64,000 bases of DNA from Sphagnum magellanicum (taxonomy: Eukaryota > Streptophyta > Sphagnopsida > Sphagnales > Sphagnaceae), in NCBI GenBank assembly GCA_021904315.1, contig CM038918.1, forward strand, positions 19,653,303-19,717,302, written 5' to 3'. Below the pieces are notes generated by a model, which had not been told where the DNA came from, made no database searches, and saw nothing but the letters and a program-made list of their open reading frames with translations. A program made the position numbers and the translations under genes. This document shows, in pieces, positions 37,784-50,400 of the stretch (the first letter of the stretch is position 1; the number at the start of each line of letters is the position of its first letter).

Positions 37784-38137
37784 TTTCTCTAAAGTGGGGT
37801 TGAGCGAGCAGGGATTCGATTTGTGTATTCTGGGCCAAGTGGACTCCCCACTTTAAGGATCCAACCCACTGGGTCTACTACACTTAGCTGAAGTTAGGGT
37901 TTGATGAGACCCTTTGTTGTTGCTATACTGATGCTGGCTGGCCTTGGTGCGAGTCATCGTCGTCCTTGCGGCATGCTTCATCTCTCATTGATCTACATTC
38001 TGCTTCAGTCCACAAAGATTTGACAATTATGTGGGTATTTTGGTCTGAGCTTAGCCATGGCTTTCTCTCTCTCTCTCTACGAGCCTTCGTCTTTTTAAAG
38101 GAACTGGTGCGTGAACGTGGTTGTTCTTTTAGGGTAG

Positions 38138-38365
38138 ATGATAAGGGCACGTGTTTTCATTTCGAGTGCTTTACGGCGCTTCAAATTTTTTGGCAGAGTG
38201 AGTATTTTTCTCTTCTTTGGTGCAATGGGCATGGCATTTATACAAAAGGGTGGTGGAATCTTTGCCAAGCTCACCATTAGATCCGCGGCTGATAAGCTGG
38301 TGCAGTCACCACTTCCTCAAGCAACAACGGTCCAACAACTGCAAGCTCTCTTGAAGGATCTCTAA
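38138..38365 (+). CDS. possible small membrane protein, 75 codons
   Basis: The frame reads a basic N terminus (MIRARVFISSALRRF), a hydrophobic segment at about residues 18-33 (GRVSIFLFFGAMGMAF), and a soluble tail ending LQALLKDL. Base composition is more balanced than the flanks. A TTCTTTTAG just upstream could be a splice acceptor, so this may be a final exon rather than a complete gene. The layout would suit a small mitochondrial or ER membrane protein, but I do not recognise the family. It lies 350 bases after tRNA-Gln. A chance frame is possible. Confidence 0.3.
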   Translation: MIRARVFISSALRRFKFFGRVSIFLFFGAMGMAFIQKGGGIFAKLTIRSAADKLVQSPLPQATTVQQLQALLKDL

Positions 38366-38626
38366 TGGGTGCATTCAGAAACAAGCAGTCTCAGGCTGTC
38401 CTTACCAGGTCTGCTTGTATGCGAAACTCTACACCCTTTGCCCTAAACGTGTGAACCTGATGATGCCCTTCCTCTGCAAGGCAGGATGAAAACTTCAACA
38501 GAACACTTGAAAGAAATGGTGTGGATTGTATAGTGGGATTAAGTGAAGATTTTTGGTTGCTAGGAGTGTGATGTTGACTTAATGTATTGAGGCCGCATCT
38601 TTCTCAGCCAGCTCTCGGTAAGCTTA

Positions 38627-38819
38627 TAGGGTAAGGATGCCTGTTGAGGACTTCATGGCTGTAAGCTCCCTATACCAGGAGGGCAGCCAGGTCTTTGTAT
38701 ATGGGGCTAAGGCTCCCTGTTGATGGCTTCAGCCTGTGAGCTCCTGATACCATGAGGTGTGGGAGCTCAGGTATAGGGAGCTTACAACCATAACCCTCAA
38801 CAGGGTGCCTTACCCTAAA
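38627..38819. repeat. fold-back repeat: 50-bp arms plus a third direct copy
   Basis: Bases 38627-38676 and 38770-38819 are inverted copies; both contain GTAAGCTCCCTATACC (38661-38676) or its complement, plus TAGGGTAAGG at the outer ends. The 93-base loop holds a third, direct copy (about 38703-38752) with GGCTCCCTGTTGATGGCTT and GAGCTCCTGATACC. A faint relative, GGTTGTAAGCTCC, occurs at about 24885. No coding role is evident. Confidence 0.75.
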
Positions 38820-39080
38820 GGTGAAACCTTGTTGGAACTGGAAAAAACAGTATCTGTCACTGGCCTTGCAGGCATAATGCCCTGAAAGAGGGGTCTTACA
38901 GAGCACACAATGGCCCCATGGGTGGGAGCATGCACAATGAGCCAAAATTACCCCCTCACATTTGCCTTAATCACAATAAGCTAAACAACAAACAGTTTTT
39001 TATGTCGAGAAGAGAACCTGCTCTCCTGGAAAAGACAATGCAATCCCAGTTGAAATTTCCAGATCCAGAGTGAACCAACA

Positions 39081-39215
39081 GCCACTTGCACACCATAAGG
39101 GATGATGGGTGGTTGGTCGACATGAAACACTATTCCATTGTGTTCAAGTTCCCTAGCTGACTACTGTACCTGTTGTTAGCACAGTTGGTAGTTTGCTCAG
39201 TTGGTCTTGCTCCAA
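39081..39215 (+). repeat. TIR-element family, diverged left-half copy
   Basis: TTGCACACCATAAGGGATGATGGGTGG is followed by GTTGTTAGCACAGTTGGTAG, which matches the order in copy 1 (GTGCACCATGAAGGATGG ... TAGCTCAGTTGGTAGG). TAGCACAGTTGG again matches an A-box consensus. No right arm was found. Confidence 0.45.
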
Positions 39216-39419
39216 TCACATGAAGGGAGATGCCTTCCTTTTTGTCAAGACCATGGTGTAGATTGCAGGTGCATGCTGGTGCAGACGCCGAAGGGTGAAA
39301 ACTCAAAAGCATGCCTCTGCACTTGTGGCAAATGTGCTCCACTAGCCTTCTGCCTCCTCCACCCTGCGCACAAACTCCTCCCCTTCTGAGCTTCATCTCC
39401 TAGGCCTGGGGTCCTTATT

Positions 39420-40690
39420 TCTTTTTTGTTTATTGATTAATGATCATATATATTGAATAACCTAAAATTAAAAAAACAAAACGATACAATTCAACTTAAA
39501 TTTTAGCTACCTTCTTAAACCCCAAATTGTACCAAGACATGTAAATATGCTATTTACTCTTTCATTCTACAATGAAAAGAGCTTTTAAAAAGAATACAAG
39601 TTTCATTAATGTTCTTCATCTTTTTCTATTTTGAAAAGGAAACATGATAAGAAAAAGAAAAGGAAACAAGAGGAAGACATGTATGCAATGTTTTTGATCT
39701 GTGTAACCCTTTACTCTATATATATGTAAGGGAAAAAGATAGGGGAAAAGGAGGAAAAGATCATGTATTTTTGGGTGGTTCTCAAAAAAGTTAAAGAATA
39801 TTTTTAAATATATATATAAACATGGTAATCAAAAATAGAAAAAAAACTCACCTTTGTAACCATTGGCTCTTTATCAACAAGACCAATGTTGGGCAAGTTT
39901 TTTTTTTTGTTAATAACCATCAATTCCAAATTTCTAAATATTTCTAAATCAGAGAACTGCCAATTCTAGTTTCTTGTGGGAAAATATTAAAATTGAATAC
40001 CCATTAATTCTAGGTATTTCAAACCAATCAAAGAACCTTTGGTTACAAAGGTGCTGTATGATTTTTCAATTTTTGAGACCGTGTTTAATATATCAAAAGC
40101 CCATTCTTTGATATTTTTTCATTACAATTTTTGTTATGAGCCCTAGGAAGAAGCCTCATAAATATTGAGGGTCCATTCTAGTGTTGGGTGGACACCCACT
40201 TTGGTGGGTAAGAATTGCTGATTTTGGTTTCAATTAGTAAGAATCAAACAAAAACTTCAATTAAATTCTTAAACTTAAGAAAATACAAAAAAAACTTGGT
40301 AATGACTAAGTTCATAAGATGAAGGGAGGGTGATCACATCTTCTTGAAAAGAGAGAAAAAAAAAGGAAAAGAAGAAAAATAATAATTCAATGAAATAGCT
40401 AAAGACAAATTTAAATTTGGGAATGATGAAAAATGCCTATGGAGAAGAATCATAGACAACAACTTTAAACAAGGAAGGAAAGAGCTAATGCATCCTAAGC
40501 TGCAAATTGTTGAAGGAGATTAGGGGAGTGTATCTAATCGAAGATGACCCTTTTTCAAGGGTGGTTTTTTAGACCGACAAGCATTTTAATGTCTGTTGCT
40601 TACCACATTTATAAAGATTGAAAATCCCTTATAAAGTATCAATATATAATGTTAAAGGAAAAGTTGATGACAATACATGGCACCCGTGGA
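39420..40690. other. AT-rich intergenic DNA, nothing recognised
   Basis: Contains poly-A/T runs and a TATATATA stretch, but no open frame of note, RNA gene or clear repeat boundary. Confidence 0.4.
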
Positions 40691-40699
40691 AGAGAAGCA

Positions 40700-41500
40700 T
40701 ATGTGGGTATTCTAAGAAGAGTTAGGCTAATTGACATTTGAAAAAGCCTTCACAAACCACCCTTCCTATTGATTTTTCTGGGAAAATATCATGTTCAGAT
40801 TTTGACCCACATTGTTGGGGTTTGTTTACACAAGAAAGGCCTTGGGGATGCATGATGAAATATTCTTCCAAACAAGGGAGGAAACTAATCAATGGCAGGC
40901 AAACCCTTTCAAAACCCTTTCAAAACCAACATTTAAAAATGGAATCCCATCCTACCTCACACCTTCAATCTAAAATGGAGGAATGTATGGTTGAAATTGA
41001 AGGAGAAGAAGGATTTAGGGTTCATTTAGGCCACTAACATAAAGTTTTCGTAATCAATGAATAGAGAACTAAGGCAAGTAACAATATTGAAGAATTGTGT
41101 TGTGTGTAATCTTCAAACTCCTAAAGCTATAATTCATAGGTTTTGGGAATGTTGTTGAGCAAGAGAAACATGGGTTGTGTCTTTCATTCACTTGGACTTT
41201 AAATTGCATATTAATGTGAGTAAAACCTTGAAAGGGTTGGCCATGGAACAATGCCTCTTCGACAAGCCTCTTTTGAAATAGATTCAACAATGGAATTGAA
41301 TATGGACATATATGAAAGGAGTAACAATCTAGAATATTTGGATTAATAGGAATGGTATCATGTTCAATAGAAATAGATGGAATAATAAGTAACTAGCTCA
41401 ACAAATATGGGAAAGGTTGTAGGATTACGGTAGGCTTGCATGGCAATGGATTATGAAAGATTAATAAGTAGCCATTTGTTGAACATGAACTTTTTAATTT
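40700..41500 (+). mobile_element. decayed L1-like LINE, C-terminal part
   Basis: At 41093-41180 the plus strand reads a CCHC-type RT-associated zinc finger: CVVCNLQTPKAIIHRFWECC, then a stop, then ARETWVV. About 41300-41440 gives NIWINRNGIMFN and AQQIWERL. This CxxC...HxFxxC...W block followed by IWxxRN is typical of the C-terminal end of plant LINE ORF2 proteins. Multiple stops make it inactive. The 99-codon frame at 40738-41037 lies upstream and may be part of the same relic in another frame, but its family is not clear. No poly-A tail or target duplication was identified. Confidence 0.6.
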
Positions 41501-41690
41501 GAATTCAATAGGACATGGTGCCCACACCATAAATTTATTCTAGGGATAGAAGAAAAGTTAGATTTTTTTTTGAAAATCTTAGGTTGTGTAGATTTATTTT
41601 GTAGGTTGCTCCTTTGACCTAAATTGGGTCTCTTGATGGTTTTGCTTTGTACTGTGTTCTTTTTGCAATGGTTTTTCCATGTATGTACAC

Positions 41691-41720
41691 TCTCTCTCTC
41701 TCTCTATATATATATATATC
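41691..41720. repeat. (CT)n-(AT)n microsatellite
   Basis: A run of CT units passes directly into TATATATATATAT. Located in non-coding DNA. Confidence 0.85.
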
Positions 41721-41859
41721 CCTTTCATTCAACCTTATTTTCATTTCCAACAATAAGGAGTATTGCTCACACAAATGTCCTTGTTCCATCTCACACCCCA
41801 TGGCTCTCCCAAAGTCTTTTTTAATTATGATGATGTGTCCCCCATTCTCATTCTAACAA

Positions 41860-44240
41860 GTGTCGACATTTTGATCCACATATTCACACCTTAAGTTAGC
41901 CCCAATCCCAAATTTTCTCTTCACAATGCATGTTTCACCAAACATGTGGTCAAATATTTACAAAAGAAATATTCATTCACCATCAACAACCATGTTACAT
42001 CATAATGGATCTAAAATCTAGTGTTAATTTATTTATGTGAATTGTTAAAATCAGCTTTCCATCACATGTTCTATTTTAACATGTCATCCTTCTAATTATA
42101 TTTTTTGAACATTTATACAATCAATATAATATGAAACATTCATGTTGTGGTTTTTCACAATTGCTTTGGTTGTATTTTCACATTGCACAAGGTTATATTC
42201 CCTATTGAACAATGCATGTTGTTGGAGTAATCCATCCTTTAATTAAAATTGATTCTTCTAATAGGATTTGTTTGATAAGGGCATATTGTTATCACTTTAA
42301 TAAGAGACATTTTGCATGTGTTAGTTTGCTTGAGTGTCACAAAAATGGACATATATTTTGGTATTAAACAATACCAAAACATACCAAAATTGTATCTGAA
42401 CATTAATAAATTATATTATTATAATTGTTTGCATGCCTAACTTCAATTAGAAGAAATAATGATCATTAATATATGTTATATCAAATACAATGAGAGATCA
42501 TGGCCTCCAATGCAAATAGAAATTAAGATGTTTTGCTAAGTGAAAAAAAAATGTGACATTTCATCACACTCCTAATCACCTCCAAGAAATCCCACTCATC
42601 AAGGGCTTCCGAAAAATACCAGGAACATCCCCCAATGTTCCTAATTTTTTTAGCTTTGACTTTATTGAGTTTTTCATGACAAATTATTCAATATTCAATA
42701 TCTCTCATTCCATATGTCTAAGCCTTATGAAATCACCTCAGTGCATCCTTATCCATTGAGGGTCTTCCAATAGTACCAAGACTATGATGGGGCCATCATG
42801 ATTTGGGAGATATCAACCAATGTTGGGCAGGTTTAAACCATTGGTTCTAGTGAGTAAAAACCAAATTGGAACCATGTTTAAATTTCAAAATCAAGACCTA
42901 ATTTTATTTTTAAAAGAACCAAATCTAGATCCCAAACCAAAATAAATTGAATTAAACCAAATCCAAAACCAAGTTCTTGATGTGTGAAAGTATGATTGGA
43001 TGGTACTAAGTTAAGAACGTCACATCATTATTTCCTAGACCACCCTCACTTTAGGAATAATTTGTAATTTTATGGTACAATATTTGATTAATTTGTTTAT
43101 ATAAGTACATTTTACACACATGGGTTTTCTAATGGGCCATGTTAATCTATATTTGGACATGTTTTGGTGCCATTTTAAAGCATTTCACATGCTAAAAATT
43201 TCAAAAAATCACAAATTTTAAGAACGAAAATAGTAATTTCTTAGGAATCCTTAATGGCATTGTATATTTATATTTCTTGTTGAAGGAGATGCTTATGATA
43301 TATGTTTGCAAAAAATATCCAATAACAATGTAAATTATGTATATTGAAGTTTTGAATTACAATTGAACATCAAGAAAAGTATTCATCAAAGACCACATTA
43401 GTAAGGAATGGATTTTTTAAAAATAAAAAATCAACTTAGATTGCTCCTTGTAAAGCTTGTCAAATAATATACATTTATAGTGGCTATTGATTTTTTAAAT
43501 GAACCCTTTGATAACATGATGTCCATCAAGGATTTTGGCATTCTTGAAGTTCTCCTATGTTTAGGAACACAATTTTAAAAATTCTATCATCTTCGAAATT
43601 TAAAATATGAATCTTACATTTTATTGTGCAAATAATCAAAACTCTTTGGTTACATACATAAAAAAATAATTGGAAAAATGCAAAGTGGGAAGAATTTTAA
43701 TTCTTTTATCAAAAATTTCCTAACTATTTGTAAAAAAATTGTTAAGTGGTTCCTAGTGTTACTACCTAATCATACTTACTCCTTATTTCTAGGTTCTAGA
43801 TGCAATCCTTCTGTGTGAGTAAGTAGGTAACCATTTTGAAGAAATTGTATAGTATTTGGTGAGTGGTGGGGATGGTTACTTCAAAAACATAAACATAGAT
43901 CTATCATCTTTCAAACATAAGAAGAAACAAAGAATGACGGCAATGCGCGGCAATGGAACTTCCATGAGTGCAAAGGAATTGTAGTGAATGAAAGGAACAA
44001 AGGAAGAAGAAGGGCTTTGAACCCAATCTAGCTTCATTTTGGGGTTGTTTGAGTTTTTGTTTTGTGTGTCTTCATTTATTTCATAAGATCATTTGAGCCA
44101 TCCAAGATGAAGTTAAGTAGGCTTTTTGCTCACCCTTTGATCAAATTGTTCAAAATTCGATGAATGAATTAGCATGGTACCTATTCCTCTTATTGCCATG
44201 TTGGTGTTTGTGTTATACTCGAAGTGGTCGTTCAAGTCAA
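41860..44240. other. AT-rich intergenic DNA with one dispersed-repeat copy
   Basis: 42820-42990 is a diverged, uninterrupted copy of the AACTGG-rich repeat of 16 kb (CCATTGGTTCTAGTGAGTAA, TTTTATTTTTAAAAGAACC). Otherwise no gene or RNA was recognised. Confidence 0.4.
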
Positions 44241-44249
44241 TAAAAGGTT

Positions 44250-44911
44250 TTTGTTCACCTCAACAGGTTTTTGGCGAGTGACTAGTCTTCCCTTCAAGAA
44301 GAGTCTTCATGTGCCTTTTGTGTGCCCCATTTTCTCCATTCATGGGAAGATTTTTTGACCACTCGTTTTCACTAATGTCTAACTTTAAGGAAACCCAATG
44401 AGTATAGTCACATAACCAAAATTTTCCAGCCCATGACACCAACTATTCCTTCGAAAGACATTATTGTTGCCTTGCACCAACTGCACCCCCTCCTTCATAC
44501 CTTGTCCTTCCACCTATTTTTAACTATTAGCCTAAGCATAATTTTATCCTGGATAAGACTTTGTTTGCCCAAGCCTTAGCCATTACTCCCCATTTGTTTT
44601 CGGGTGGGCTTTCTAGGATGGTATATGAACATTTTTCAGAATGTTTCATACCAAAGGACCCATCTTCAAAGTTTTCAGAATTATTCTAGTTTTTGGTTGT
44701 TGTTGTTCATGGGGATATCCTTAAATCAATGGCCCTAATGTTAGGGGCTAACAAATTGTTGGCAATGGCAAAGGACATTGGTGGTCTTCGTCCTATTGCC
44801 ATGGGCGAAGTGTTTTTTTGACTTATTAGTCATTCCATTATTTTATAATTTTGGGGGCCATTTCAAAAACACCTATCCCCCCACTAATTTGGAATTTTCA
44901 CCTTTTGAGGT
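44250..44911 (+). pseudogene. non-LTR retroelement relic, part before RT core (left piece)
   Basis: In one main frame with stops, 44.54-44.91 kb reads DKTLFAQALAITPH, VYEHFSECFIPKDPSS, AKDIGGLRPIAMGEV and FGIFTF. The order and the GGLRPIAxGE phrase fit the N-terminal part of a non-LTR reverse transcriptase. The reading stops at 44911, where an LTR starts, and resumes in the same frame at 52839 (CEAIFFGI). The two pieces are therefore one element split by later insertions. The left limit is uncertain. Confidence 0.65.
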
Positions 44912-45792
44912 TGTCGCAACCTTAGCTTTGGGCTCGCGACCAAGGCAAAAGGGGTTGTAAGGTTGCGAGCCAAGAGGAAATCTGGGAGTTAAGGCAAGAA
45001 GAAGCCCGGGAGTCACATCACATATTCCCGGGAGTGTTAGAAAGTGTAAGAAAGTGTGAAGGAGTGAACACTCACACTCCCAAGACAACTCCCACTTTGG
45101 GAGATGGAGTCCCGGTGGACTCCGAAACTTCAGAGAGCGATTTGAGGGGTCAAAACTCAATGGTTTGTGTTGTTCTTTATATCATTGGAAAGATCTTGGA
45201 ACGTAGATGTCTAAACTGGGCTCGCATTTCTCATTTGGACATCTAAAACGTAAGTTATGGCCTAAAGAAGGGTCGGGAATCAAATTGCCAATTTGACTCC
45301 TGACCACAAAAAGTTGGGAATCAACCCGATTTACTTAGTTGCAGGGGGCGTGCCACATATCTTTGGAAAGCTCTCGACGAGAGATACAACTTTGCTTTAG
45401 ATCACACCTCAATCGGAGGTCTGCTCGCAAAGTTATGGGGCTCCAAAGTCGCGGGAGTCCCAACTGGCGAGATTTCGGGACTCCCACTCGGGAGTCCCGG
45501 GAAAAAGAGCCATTTGGATGTAGCCTCCGTGGAGAGCTGCAGAGTATACTATAAGGGGGAAGGTGGTGGCTTCCCCCAAGTCCAGGCCGTGGTGAGTCTT
45601 GTGTGTCCGTGTTGCCTGTGACTTGTCCTAACACCAAGGGTGCTGCAACTATGCACTAACTACTTTGTGTGGGTTGTGTGCAGGCCCGTGTGAGTGAGTG
45701 AAGCTTGTCAACTCTTCCTAGTCCCATCCCGGAGCTCCAACAGCCCCCTCTACCCCTCAAAATGTTGTGAGCTAGGGAGCATGCTCCGCCTC

Positions 45793-46623
45793 TGACGCGC
45801 TCCCAAGTCACGGGGTGAAACCCACTTGAGGGTTTCACAAAGTCAAGTTGCGGAAAGTTGAACTTGGTAGCACGCTCCCGGCTTCCAACTCTAGAAAGGG
45901 GTAGAGGGTCGGGTTGGGAGCCCCGGGATTAGACTAGGAAGAGGGACTAGCTTAACTTGTGTGATTCTGCATCCAAAAACCAACCCCACGAGGTTAGTTT
46001 AGCATTCGGGATACCCTTTGGTGTTGGGACTTGCCACGGGCACTTGGACACACAAGACTCACCACGGCCCGGACTCGGGGGAAGCCACCACCTTCCCCCA
46101 TATAGTATTCTCTGCAGCTCGCCACCGAGGCTACATCCAAATGGCACAAATTCCCGGGACTCCCAAGTTGGAGTCCCGAAATTGTCCCGAAATCGTCCCG
46201 GTTGGAGTCCCGGGACTTTGGGAGGTCATATCTTCTCGCCCTGACCTCCGATCGCGACGAGGTCTGAAGAAAAGTTGTAGCGCTCGTCGAGATCTTTCCA
46301 ACGCCATGTCGCACGCTCAAATCGGACGTCGGGAAGAGGTCGATTCCCGACTTTTAGTGGTCGGGAGTCAAACTGCCAATTTGACTCCCGGCCCTTCTTT
46401 TGCCCATAACTTGGGCTGCAGATGTTCGAATTGCCAATGCGAGGGCATTTTCGATATCTACGTTTCAAGACCTTTCCAATGACACCAAGAACACCCCAAT
46501 GCGAGGTGTTTTGCCCCTTGCTGTCGAGCTCTGAACATTCGGGAGTCCCGGAAGACTCCCAACCTCCCACTTTTCCAAGTGTTGGGCTTCACCCCCACAC
46601 TTGGCCAAAGTGGGGTTGCGACA
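45793..46623 (-). repeat. 3' LTR of the chromovirus
   Basis: 831 bases, TG...CA, apparently identical to the right-hand copy. It contains many GGGAGTCCCGGGACTCC-type inverted motifs, so the RNA would be strongly structured. Confidence 0.97.
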
Positions 46624-46635
46624 CTCTCCCCCACT
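46624..46635 (-). other. polypurine tract
   Basis: On the minus strand AGTGGGGGAGAG directly abuts the 3' LTR, the expected primer for plus-strand DNA synthesis. Confidence 0.85.
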
Positions 46636-47409
46636 AGAAGAAAGAGGTCAATGTCCTCATTGACACTTAGCATTTTCCTTCGCACAATTGCAATTGCTTC
46701 ATTTTTGGATCCTTGGCCATTTGCCGACTCTTTGCGGCTTGGACCTTGTCTCAAGCTAACTTAGGCGTCCCCAAGATTCCAACACTTTCTTGACAAGTCC
46801 AAGAGGGTCTTGTGGAAAACCCTCTTCCCATGCTTCGTCAAAAGACTAAACTAGCCTAATTGACGAAGCCCTCATTTGGGAGGACTTTTCCCCATTTCTT
46901 CCCTTCATGAGGACTTAAGTCAAGTCTACTCTTGACCTAAGCTATTTGACATGACTCCTTTTCTTATCTCGCGCCTTGGTCACAACAACCAAGCCTTAAC
47001 TAAAAGGTTTGCTTATCAAGGTACGAGAAGCAACACTTGGGCTTACCAAACCCAAGTCCCAAACTACACTTAAAGTATGTGAGCGGGGTCATGACTCCCC
47101 GCGTTGGCCACACTACCAACCAACCCTTCGGGATGCACCTCAAGGCATGTGCATGTCCCCGCAAGCTCACCTTGCTTGCCTCTTCTCTCGGGGCCAAGTT
47201 TCCTCAACCCCAAGGAGGAGTCCGATTTTGATTTGGGCCTACGCGGAATAGTTCCATTCGTCCCATGCCACTTTACAACTCTATTTGCCTTACCCAAATT
47301 TCTCATGATACAATCTCTTGGAAGTTTTAATGCCTTTATTCCACTTGCAACTTGATGTGGTACATTTTATGTGAGATTTTCCCCCACTAAAAGAAAGGTG
47401 ATGTCCTCA
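46636..47409 (-). other. long 3' non-coding region with a second PPT-like block
   Basis: About 770 bases lie between the end of the pol frame and the polypurine tract, with no frame of note. At 47376-47415 the sequence TTTCCCCCACTAAAAGAAAGG..GATGTCCTCAT closely repeats 46625-46660 (CTCCCCCACTAGAAGAAAG..ATGTCCTCAT). The PPT and its neighbourhood are thus present twice in direct orientation, about 750 bases apart. Confidence 0.7.
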
Positions 47410-50400
47410 TCACACTCTACGTCTTTTCTTCTTTGCCGGTCTAGTGTGGAACTCTTCTATGGCTTCTTGGGCATGTTCCATGTCGGATTCATTCACCCAA
47501 GAAGCTTCTATCGGATGGTATCCTTTCCACTTAACTAGGTATTCCCGCTCTCGACCTCTAAGTTACCTTGATTTGAGCACGGCCTCCACCTCAAACTCTG
47601 GTTCATTATGAACCAAGTCCGGTGGGGGCCTTGAGGTGTGTTCTCGATTAGGCCTTGAGGCATCACGAGCGACCGGCTTCAATAAAGAAACATGAAATGT
47701 GGGATGAACTCTAAGATTTTCCGGTAGTTCTAACTTATAAGTGTCGGAAAGTTTCTTTTCCAACACTTTGAATGGACCCGCATATGGGCCCAAAAACTTA
47801 TGACTTAAACCTTCTGGCAACCGGAAGTTCTTGATGTTCAACCACACCTCGTCTCCCACTTGGAATTTCACCTCTCGTCGGGACTTGTCCGCAAAATCCT
47901 TGTACCTTTTGTGCGCCTTCTCCAAGTTGGTTTTTGCCAACTCCCAAAGGCGCCGCCTCTCTTCATCAAGTTGTGTGACCATTGGCACTTCCTCACTTGC
48001 ATCACTTGGAGTTTGTCCTTGTGATGCCCAAGTCATGGGCACAATGGGTGACTTCCCCGTCACCATTTGAAATGGGGTGGACCCGGTTGCGGAATGTGCC
48101 GAGTTATTGTAACAAAACTCGGCTAACTCCAAATGGTCCACCCAATCTTGTTGATCCGCCCCCACATAATTCCTTAGGAATTGTTGGATCACCAAGTTGA
48201 CCCTTTCGGTTTGGCCATCTGTTTGGGGGCGGAACGAAGTGCTCATCTTGAGTTCCGACCCCATTCGCTTCCACAAGGCCCGCCAAAACTTACTTGTAAA
48301 CTTCGGGTCTCGATCCGACACTATGTCTTTGGGAAGACCATGATGCTTGAAAATGTGGGAGAAGAACAACCTTCCCGTCTCTTGGGCCGTGGCTTCATCT
48401 TTTGTGGGGATGAAGTGTGCCATCTTGCTAAAGCGATCCACCACAACCATGATGGCATCAAACCCTTTTGAAGGGGGCAAACTTACCATGAAATCCATTG
48501 ACACACTTTCCCACGGCCCTTGAGGAATTGGCAAAGGTTGCAACAAACCCGCTTGCTTCTTGTTGAGGGTGCGGTTTTGTTGACAAGTTAAACAAGTCTT
48601 CACATACTCCTCCGCATCAAGCTTCAAGTTGGGCCAATAGTAGGACTTCTTTAGGAATGTTGTGGTGCGCTTTGCACCACCATGGCCCGCAAGCGGTCCA
48701 TCATGACATTCCTTCAAAAGTGTGTCCCTAATTTTCCCTTCCGGCACATAAAGTCTATTTTGCTTGTACCACAGCAATCCATTTCTCAAATGGAAGTGGG
48801 ACTTGGCTCCATTTTGGAAGCTTTGCCTCGTCTCCTTGGCAAAAGCATCCTGGCGGTTTGCTAACCTTACTTCCTTTTGAAGTTCCGACTCTCCCACATA
48901 CACCACTCTAAGTTGGTGTTTTCGGCTCAAGGCATCCGGGACTATGTTTTCCTTTCCCGGCTTGTGCCGGATGTCCACATTGAACAAGGCCAATGTGTCT
49001 TGCCACCTTTGTTGTTTTGATGACAACTTGGGTTGAGTCGCGAAGTACTTCAAGGTCACATTGTCGGTCCACACCACCACATCTTTGGATCCTATGTAGT
49101 GGCCCCAAGTCTTGAGACAATGTATGACCGCCCACATTTCCTTCTCGTGTGTTGGCCACCTTCTCTCCGTCTCACTCAACTTCTTGCTTTCAAAGGCCAC
49201 CGGCCTTCCATCTTGCACCAAGACACCCCCAATTGCAAAGTCGGAGGCGTCGGAATGGATTTCAAAGTCCTTGTCAAAGTCGGGCAACTTCAACACCGGC
49301 GCCTTCACCAAAATGCCCTTCAATGCTTCAAAGGCTTCGTCGCATGCTTCATCCCAATCATAGGTGACGGCGGACTTCTTCAAGAGGTTTGTCAAAGGGG
49401 CTCCCACTTTCGCAAAGTTCTTGATGAACTTGCGATAGTAGGATGCCAATCCTAAAAAGGATCTCAAGGCGGGAACCGACTTGGGCGGCTCCCAATCCAA
49501 AATTGCCTTGACCTTGTGATCATCCATCACCAAGCCCTCTTGAGTTATCCTATGCCCCAAAAAGTCAACCTCCGTCACCCCAAATTCGCACTTCTCGAGC
49601 TTCGCATACAACTTGTTTTCTCGTAGCTTTTGGAACACCTTGCGAAGGTGCTCCGCATGCTCCTCCATGGAGCTACTATAAATCAAAATGTCGTCTATGT
49701 AGACGACCACAAAATCATCAAGCCATTCTCGGAAAATGTCATTCATGAGAGTGTAAAATGTTGCGGGTGCATTGGTGAGCCCAAAGGGCATCACCAAGAA
49801 CTCATATGACCCATACCTTGTGCGACAAGCGGTCTTTTCTTCGTCCCCTTCTTTGATCCTTATTTGGTAATACCCCGAACGTAGATCAATTCTACTAAAA
49901 ACCTTGGCTCCCGAGAGACGATCAAATAGATCATCGATGCGAGGTAAAGGATACCGATTTTTCACCGTTGCCTTGTTGAGTGCTCTATAATCAACACACA
50001 TCCTCAAAGTCCCATCCTTCTTGTGAACAAAAAGGACGGGTGCCCCATATGGTGACTTACTTGGTTTGATGTAACCTTTGGCGAGGAGTTCTTTGAGTTG
50101 AACCTTTAACTCTTTCAACTCCTCATGGCTCATTCGGTATGGGGCCTTGGCGGGAGGTTCCACTCCCGGCATCACTTCAATCGCATGATCAACACGTCTT
50201 CTCGGGGGCAAGTCTTCGGGCAACTCTTCGGGCATCACATCCAGGAACTCTTCCAAAACTCGCCTTATGCACTTGGCGGAAGTCACCAACTTGGTGGCTT
50301 CCTCGGGCTCATACTCATCCAACACCCGCATGACACACATCATGCCAAAACCTCCCACGCATTCTTTTTCCCAAGCTTTTCCCACCATGAAGTGGATGGT

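Noticed and set aside
37800..38100. Second tRNA near tRNA-Gln
   Set aside because: No further cloverleaf or B box was found on either strand.
45957..46482. Overlapping open frames of 95-154 codons in the LTR (repeated at 52105-52630)
   Set aside because: They occur on both strands inside the LTR and are identical in both LTR copies simply because the LTRs are; no known motif.
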